The notes below the pieces were generated by a model, which was not told the DNA's origin, ran no database searches, and was given only the letters and a program-made list of their open reading frames with translations. Below are positions 58,730 through 64,000 of a stretch of DNA of 64,000 nucleotides, piece by piece. How positions within the stretch are numbered: position 1 is the first letter of the stretch; each line of letters starts with the position of its first letter. The position numbers and the translations under genes are program-made. The DNA lies in the NCBI GenBank assembly GCA_004194705.1, contig SADC01000002.1:1-64000 (forward strand), read 5' to 3'. This DNA is from Ditylenchus dipsaci. Its lineage: Eukaryota; Nematoda; Chromadorea; Rhabditida; Anguinidae.

Positions 58730-60852
58730 TCAAGAGTAATAAGAAGAAGGAGGTCTAAATTCTTCATCGCGTTCATCCCGCTGCTTTGTAATCCACCTGG
58801 TGTAGCCAACCTTTTCCTTGTCCCACTCACGAACTCCATATCTAGGCTTTTTCTTCTCAACAGCCTTCTTCGGCTCATCTTCAGGTGGAGGTAATGGAAT
58901 ATCCTCCAAAGATGGCATAACGGCTGTCTAAAATTGCGTCAAATTATAAATGCTTCAACGCGATAACGTTCAACATACTTCAGGCTGCTCTTCCTCCTCT
59001 TCGTCACTGGGTTCTAATAAAGGTAATCCTTTACGTGCTCGAATCCTATTTAAACGGTCTCTGTCAGCTGTCTAAAAACTACGGAATTATTTTGCTATCT
59101 TATAATCTCTTATAAATACCTTTCTCGCATCTAAAACTTTCTTTCGCTTGGCACGATTCACTGCAGTCTCTTCCTAAATAGGAGTTGTAGTCGAAAACAC
59201 CACAAATTGGAGAAAGCAGCTACCGAAAGTTTCTTAATCTCATCGATGTTTCTCTGCCTTTCATCTTCATCCATATTAGACAGCGGGACGTGTGAAGCTC
59301 CAAAGACCCTTCCCTTTTCTTCTGTGTGATCGTAGTGAACGATGAGCGGATTTGCTAATTCATTCTGCTGACTGTCTGAGGCAGTATTTGCTTGCGGGTA
59401 AATTGACGCTAGATGAGCCTTTTCTTCCAACTCCTTCTTCTTTTCGTGGAAGTTGACCAAGAATTCTAGAAAACAAATATTTGAAACACTGTACCAACGA
59501 TATTGTACGCAAACCTGCAGATGTACCGTCTTCATAGACCAGTTCGGATTCTCCTTTGCTCATTCTGTCATATATCGCCTAAAAATTAATATGACACGCC
59601 TCAAAATAAACTTTTTTAGATTTTCGACTCTTGCTTTTTAAAACTAATTTCAGCATAAAATTTCCCATGGTTTTATTTTCTAACTCAAGATGAACACCAC
59701 TCATCCTGAGTCAGATTTTGCCCTGTCGTTAAAGGGCATGCCCACGCTAATAAGAGGTGGTGCCCGGAAATTCAAATTTTTTTCCGAATCATTGAACTTC
59801 TGTACGGTTTTTTCAGCTTGGTTTCTAACAAAACAAGGCCTAGAATTTAATTTTAGGTATGGTTTTGTTAGAAACAAAGTTGAAAAATCCGTGCAGAAGT
59901 TCAATGATTAGGAAAATTTTTTTGAATCCCCGGGCACCACCTCTTATTAGCGTGGGCATGCCCCTTTAAAGGGCATGCTCGTCGCCGATGGGAATATTTT
60001 GAAAGGCGGGTACCAGCAGAATTCAAACGAGAATTAATTTGACGAAATTTCGAAAAAGTCGAGGAAAAATTAACACCCAGTGGGAATCGAGCCGACGACC
60101 GACATTCACAGTCCGCCGCCGCTTCACCACTAGGCCACCAATGCTACCAAACACTGCCAATGTTTTTGATTACTTATTCCCCGTCAAACGCTCAACAAAA
60201 ATGTTTTTGAAAATAATTCTTTTTTGAATTGACCTGGTACCCGCCTTCTGAAATATTCCATCGGCAACGAGCATGCCCCTTTAGTATATTGTACCATAAA
60301 TTTCATAGTTAATAACGCACAGTTGACGACGGGTCAAAATCTGACTCAGGATGAGTGGGTGTTCATTTTCAAAAAATAAAAATAGAAAGTTTATTTTGAG
60401 GCGTGTTATATACAGTATGAGAAGAATGAATCTGTTTTCAATTTGCAAACCGTTTTTTCACGAAGGATTTTTTCTCGTCGAATCCGTTCCTCTTCTTCTT
60501 TTAGCAACAAATCTTCATTTTCTTTGATCCTCGATTTCCTGGCTTCCTGCATATCAGACTTGGCCTTCTTTTCCTGCTTTGTGATCGCTAGAATATTGCT
60601 CTTTGTCTTGTTGACCCCATTTGTTGCAGAAATTTTTGAGACGGCAGCTTTCTTACGCAAAAGATATTCTGAAATTGAGTTTAAGACAATATCGGCACAG
60701 TTCCAGATATAGCACATACGAGATTACCTGTTTTTAGATCCTAAAGGTCAAATTTATACACTGCAATTTAACTCTGTTTTACTTACTAATAATGAATTTA
60801 TATCACTGGTATGCAAGATAGGCTTGCTTGGACCGGGAGTTTCACTATCCAT
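58730..60852 (-). CDS. CCDC174: CCDC174-like protein
   Basis: A nuclear coiled-coil protein, linked in animals to the exon junction complex. The start MDSETPGPSKPILHTSDINS is at 60852. Exon 2 (60668 to about 60450) is a Lys/Glu-rich coil (KKAAVSKISATNG...KENEDLLLKEEEERIRR). Then come AIYDRMSKGESELVYEDG (59580-59517), EFLVNFHEKKKELEEKA, VHYDHTEEKGRVFG, MDEDERQRNIDEIKKLS, a basic segment (NRAKRKKVLDARK), RNRIRARKGLPL-like text and PRYGVREWDKEK near the C-terminus, ending PPSSYYS with TGA at 58730-58732. The Y-G-V-R-E-W-D motif and the DEDERxxxxxE block are the family hallmarks. The large second intron holds a three-layer nest of MITEs. It is the first gene of a probable operon with the NOC2-like gene. 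Confidence 0.8.
59733..59965. mobile_element. TTAA MITE, inner left
   Basis: TTAA at 59729-59732 and 59966-59969, ends AGGGCATGCCCACGC / complement. The arms extend over ATTGAACTTCTG and inverse. Confidence 0.8.
59970..60280. mobile_element. TTAA MITE with tRNA-like core, inner right
   Basis: Ends AGGGCATGCTCGTCGCCGA / complement. TTAA on the left, mutated to TTAG (60281-60284) on the right. The minus strand at about 60145-60070 has GGCCTAGTGGTGAAGCGG (A-box-like) and GGCTCGATTCCCA (B-box-like), the layout of a tRNA-derived promoter. Confidence 0.75.
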
Positions 60853-61078
60853 GGTTGAAAGACTTCTAAAAAACAGCATTAGGGAGTCCTCATCAGTGGT
60901 GCACCACGCTCCGGCTCTGGCTTTCGGTTGGTATGCTCCGGCTCCTAGCCAGAGCAAGAGCCAGATCGAGAATTTTGAAAACTCGGAGCAAGAGTCAGAG
61001 CAAAAGTTTCAAAAAGTCGGGCCGGAGCCACAGCACAAATTTGAAAAATGCGGAGCCAGAAATTCGAATTTAGGTGTG
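60853..61078. other. Upstream of the CCDC174-like gene
   Basis: Tandem GCTCCGGCTCTGGC-like units (60905-61050) in inverted pairs, likely another small repeat. The promoter is not recognisable. Confidence 0.4.
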
Positions 61079-61086
61079 GTTTATAA

Positions 61087-61669
61087 GATATTACACCGAT
61101 TCGATACAAAAACTGATTCGATACAACGACGATTCGATACATCGACGATTCGATACACCGACGGTTCGATACACCGATTCGATACACTGAGGATTCAGTG
61201 CACCAGCTATAAATGAATCCATCCTCTAAATTTTCGAGGTCACAGGTTCGAATCCATGTGACTGCAGACTTTTTTTTGACTGGTTATAGAAGTGAAATAA
61301 TTTTCAAAGAATCAGTAATCCTCAAAATGGGTGGGAAAACCACTTGGTACCCACCTTGAAAGAGTACGCCTCTAAAAAAATTTTAAATTTAGCCAAAAGT
61401 TAAAAAAAATCATGATATCTTCCCAAAACCCTGCGCCAAAAAATGGTTTAATAATTACAAAAATGTGATTTTACCCATTAAAACAGCAAAAAAACATGCT
61501 TTTAGGCCATTTTGGGAGGAGAAATTTCGAATAGGAATTAAGAAATGTCGATGCACTGCATGTAATGGTTAGTGTATCGAATCGGTGTATCGAACCGTCG
61601 GTGTATAGAATCGTCGCTGTATCGAATCGGTGTATCGAATCAGTTTTTGTATCGAATCGTCAGGCGTTC
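61087..61669. mobile_element. Foldback element, CGATTCGATACA ends
   Basis: Arms of about seven CGATTCGATACACCGA units (61097-61192) and inverted (61573-61660). GTTTATAA at 61079-61086 and 61670-61677 is the likely 8-bp duplication. The core holds a B-box-like GGTTCGAATCC at 61245. Confidence 0.8.
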
Positions 61670-61859
61670 GTTTATAACTTCCAATTTTTTAAAATTTGCT
61701 GAAAAGATTTGATAATTTAAAAAATCTTTTCGCCAACTTCGTTAGTTGTAAACCTTTTTGAATTTTATTAGTGCTGAGAAAACATAAAATTTGCCACACC
61801 AGTTTTTTGACTTGTCGACAATTGTAGTGGGAATTTCCCAACTCTCGAAGCGAGGGAGA

Positions 61860-62040
61860 ACTTCAAATAAGCATCGCCTGGCGTCGAAGGTTCAAATCTC
61901 CCTAGGTGCATATCTTTTTTTTTTATCAAATTCCCTTGACTTTAAGGCCCAAAAACTATCGAGCAATCGATTGCAACCATTTTCAGCACTGCTTTACTAT
62001 CAGAAAATTCCCTAATTTTGGGATTTCGTGCAAATGACGA
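61860..62040 (+). repeat. SINE-like repeat, copy D (head only)
   Basis: GAAGGTTCAAATCTCCCTAGG (B-box-like), then the same downstream block as copies A and B (GCACTGCTTTACTATCAG, ATTTTGGGATTTCGTGCAAA). Lacks the later half. Confidence 0.55.
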
Positions 62041-63072
62041 ACGAGATCCAACTCTCAGCCATTCCCAATTATCAGCCAAAGCCACCTTATAAAGGATATT
62101 TTACTGCGTTTTGGTCACTGGAGCTGGGCAAAAAGAGCCTCTATATGCATTTCAAATCAAGAGTCTTGCTCGTAATCATGTCTAAGGTAAGTGAGTGGCG
62201 CATCTCTAACTGTCGTGGTGACAAGTGGGCCTTAACATTTGAGGACGCGTCAACAGAGGGATCAATTTTTGAAGATGGAAGATTTGAGAGCCGACATAAG
62301 GAAACGGAAATTCGAGTATCGACTTTAAAGCCCACATATTTAGAAATCGAAACTTTGGTCCCGAAATTTAGATCTGGTCATATGTGGATCGATATTTTCA
62401 TACCGACAGTTGCGGATGAAACATGTGAGGACCGAAATAAAATACGCGAAATTTGTGGACAGGACACTGCTGGCCCGATATTTGTGGCGCGATATTTCAA
62501 GTCCGAAAAATGAGGACGAAGTATTCACTGCTCGATATTAAATTCTTTGTATTTAAAACCCGACATTTGAGGCCCGACATTTAAGGACGCGACATTTGAG
62601 GACCGATTTTTCAAGTCGCGACATTTAAGGCCGCCTAAGAATCTTATCTCGAATATGAGTGCGGAATAGGGTTGTCGATCGATTTATTGATATCGACCGA
62701 AAAATCGAAACTTTTCGATTTTTTCGATAATTCGATTAATCGATCATCGAAAATTTTTCGATATTTCGATTATTGAAAAAATTCAAATCGATGAACGACC
62801 CTAGTGCGGATGCTTAGGCGAATTCTTTCTTTTTTATCTCAACTTTTTAAGCAACAGATTCTTTTATTCTTTTTTTAAAGCAAGATATACTTTATCAATA
62901 GCTCATCTGGCAGCCCTGAATCTTAGCTAGAAGATGACACCAACAGAAAAATCTTTAAAAAAAAGTCTCTTTTGAGTGTAAGTCTGGTTTAGGATCCGCA
63001 AACAGCCTCCTTATTGTGTATGCGCTTTTACAAACTTCTTCGTTGAAGTGAAACTTTGAAGTCTTCGTAATA
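62041..63072. other. Intergenic, tandem short repeats
   Basis: Runs of GACATTTGAGGACCG-type units (62235-62350, 62440-62640), spread through an open but repetitive frame and so not called a gene. A TCGATTAATCGATCATCGA-rich palindrome lies at 62680-62800. Confidence 0.45.
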
Positions 63073-63536
63073 ATGAAACGACGACTACCAAATTTGTTTA
63101 TGCAAAGTACGGTAAACGAAGAGGATTTGACTTCATCAGATAAAGTCTCAGATACAGGTGATCTTATCATTTATTAAATGGGATGATGTTAAGAGGCTGT
63201 AATCGATAGGCTTTATCTTTTAGAGACTCAATCTAGGTCAGCAGCCAGTATCCCACCTCAAGAAGATGGAAACATCAACGATCAGTATGGACAGGGCAGG
63301 TTTCCTCTAAAAAGGTTGGACAAACTTATGTTTTTAATAGTCTAAAAGTGAACGTAACGATTCCAGACTCTTTATCCAAATTGGCGAAAAAAAGTTGCAG
63401 TTGAAAATAGCTGACGGTAAGGACTCCTTTGTGATTAATCGTGCTCACACGAACTTTCTGACTTTCAGCTGCGGATCGCCAGAAATACTTTGCGTGTCTA
63501 AACGATGTGCTTTCAAATAACCTTTCACAATCCTGA
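63073..63536 (+). CDS. Hypothetical multi-exon gene, partial model
   Basis: ATG at 63073 opens KRRLPNLFMQSTVNEEDL. Exons follow at about 63226-63300, 63341-63419 and 63471-63536, all with GT/AG borders (donors GTGATC, GTTTCC, GTAAGG). The last two exons join in frame as RLFIQIGEKKLQLKIAD then ADRQKYFACLNDVL, ending LSQS and TGA. The C-terminal text resembles the last strand and helix of a PH domain, but that is a guess. The join between the second and third exons is out of phase by one base, so either a boundary or a base is wrong. Upstream regulation is not visible. Confidence 0.4.
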
Positions 63537-63637
63537 ATAAGGTATTTCCCGGCTGTGTAGTGAAACTCCGTAATAGTAAATTTGAACTCAGGTTAACTTG
63601 TGTAGAAAGATAAATTCACGTCCGAAGTAAAACAATA

Positions 63638-63868
63638 CTTTTCATCCCAGAATTGTGTCCAAAAATTGTCATTATCCAGTCTCAATAATCAGGGTATATT
63701 CCCGCTCACCACGGTAGAACTGAGTTTTGCTCGTTTAATTATAATTTTCAATCTGCAGATGGAGGCCACGAAAGTCTTATATGTGGTAAAAATGTTCGCC
63801 TTGTATTCTCTGGTTTTTAATATGATACTCTACCAGGCTATTTGTCAGCCCGATATTTTAGAGGATTG
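63638..63868 (+). CDS. Possible 3' exons of a small hydrophobic protein
   Basis: Acceptor TTCATCCCAG, then NCVQKLSLSSLNNQ, an intron (about 63692-63759, acceptor AATCTGCAG) and MEATKVLYVVKMFALYSLVF, ending DILED with TGA at about 63868. AATAAA follows at about 63896. The middle is one hydrophobic helix. The 5' exons and family are unknown. Confidence 0.35.
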
Positions 63869-64000
63869 ATCTCTATTAATTGGCTCTTTTTTTAAATAAA
63901 GCATTAAATGAGATGATTAAAACATGCACTTCAAAGTGTTTGTATACACAGCATATTGTTCAATTGATTGTTGAATCCTCAATTTTTTCATAGCACTAAC

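Larger units (their letters stand above)
59590..60407. mobile_element. MITE nest in CCDC174 intron
   Basis: Outer inverted ends ACACGCCTCAAAATAAACTT / inverse, with further pairing of CATCCTGAGTCAGATTTTG on both sides. Two TTAA elements are inserted back to back in its centre, sharing a TTAA at 59966-59969. Confidence 0.75.

Noticed and set aside
60070..60150. Functional tRNA gene on the minus strand
   Set aside because: A- and B-box-like motifs are present, but no cloverleaf with a paired acceptor stem can be drawn, and it sits inside a MITE.
62028..62513. Open frame of 161 codons as a gene
   Set aside because: The second half is tandem GACATTTGAGG-type repeat and the start overlaps a SINE-like copy.

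Overview
The window is about 64 kb of AT-rich eukaryotic DNA, most likely from a nematode. Four things point there. The introns are very short (mostly 35-60 bp) with TTTCAG/TTTTAG acceptors. Two unrelated housekeeping genes lie head to tail about 160 bp apart, with a splice acceptor directly ahead of the second start codon, as in a trans-spliced operon. An interstitial array of GCCTAA/TTAGGC, the nematode telomere unit, sits at about 18.0 kb. One locus also carries tandem class II histone deacetylase genes built from many small exons. The species cannot be named from sequence alone.

Recognisable host genes are few. Two tandem paralogous HDAC6/HDAC10-type deacetylase genes lie on the minus strand (8961-11416 and 16213-19181). 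A minus-strand gene for a small single-pass membrane protein lies at 21601-23549. A probable two-gene operon on the minus strand holds a CCDC174-like gene (58730-60852) followed by a NOC2-like ribosome-biogenesis gene (54223-58549). Partial, low-confidence plus-strand gene models lie at 2.4-3.5 kb, 6.1 kb and 63.1-63.9 kb.

The rest is a dense, nested collection of DNA transposons. The most striking are foldback elements whose long inverted ends are made of tandem short repeats private to each element. Nine have mapped or inferred 8-10 bp target duplications: 17901-18150, 31234-32989, 40206-41786, 42700-44326, 44976-45435, 45528-46065, 47658-51271, 48941-50567 and 61087-61669. One encodes a MULE-type transposase fragment. 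Another (31234-32989) carries a complete-looking spliced gene that joins a FLYWCH-type zinc finger to a piece of the TFIID subunit TAF1 containing its zinc knuckle, a Pack-MULE-like gene capture.

Other mobile elements are pogo/Tigger-like elements with TA duplications, TTAA-flanked (piggyBac-type) palindromic MITEs that sometimes contain tRNA-like promoter boxes, a Merlin-like transposase remnant, hAT MITEs, a long SINE-like family, and two near-identical internally deleted hAT elements (19795-21062, 29252-30465).

The target duplications of the two hAT copies are exchanged: the outer flanks match each other and the inner flanks match each other. This implies that the roughly 8.2 kb between them, which includes the membrane-protein gene, arrived as a unit, for example by recombination of a circle into a hAT copy or as a macrotransposon.

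Several conserved reading frames are broken by single-base changes, often in short homopolymers. That could be real decay or residual long-read assembly error.
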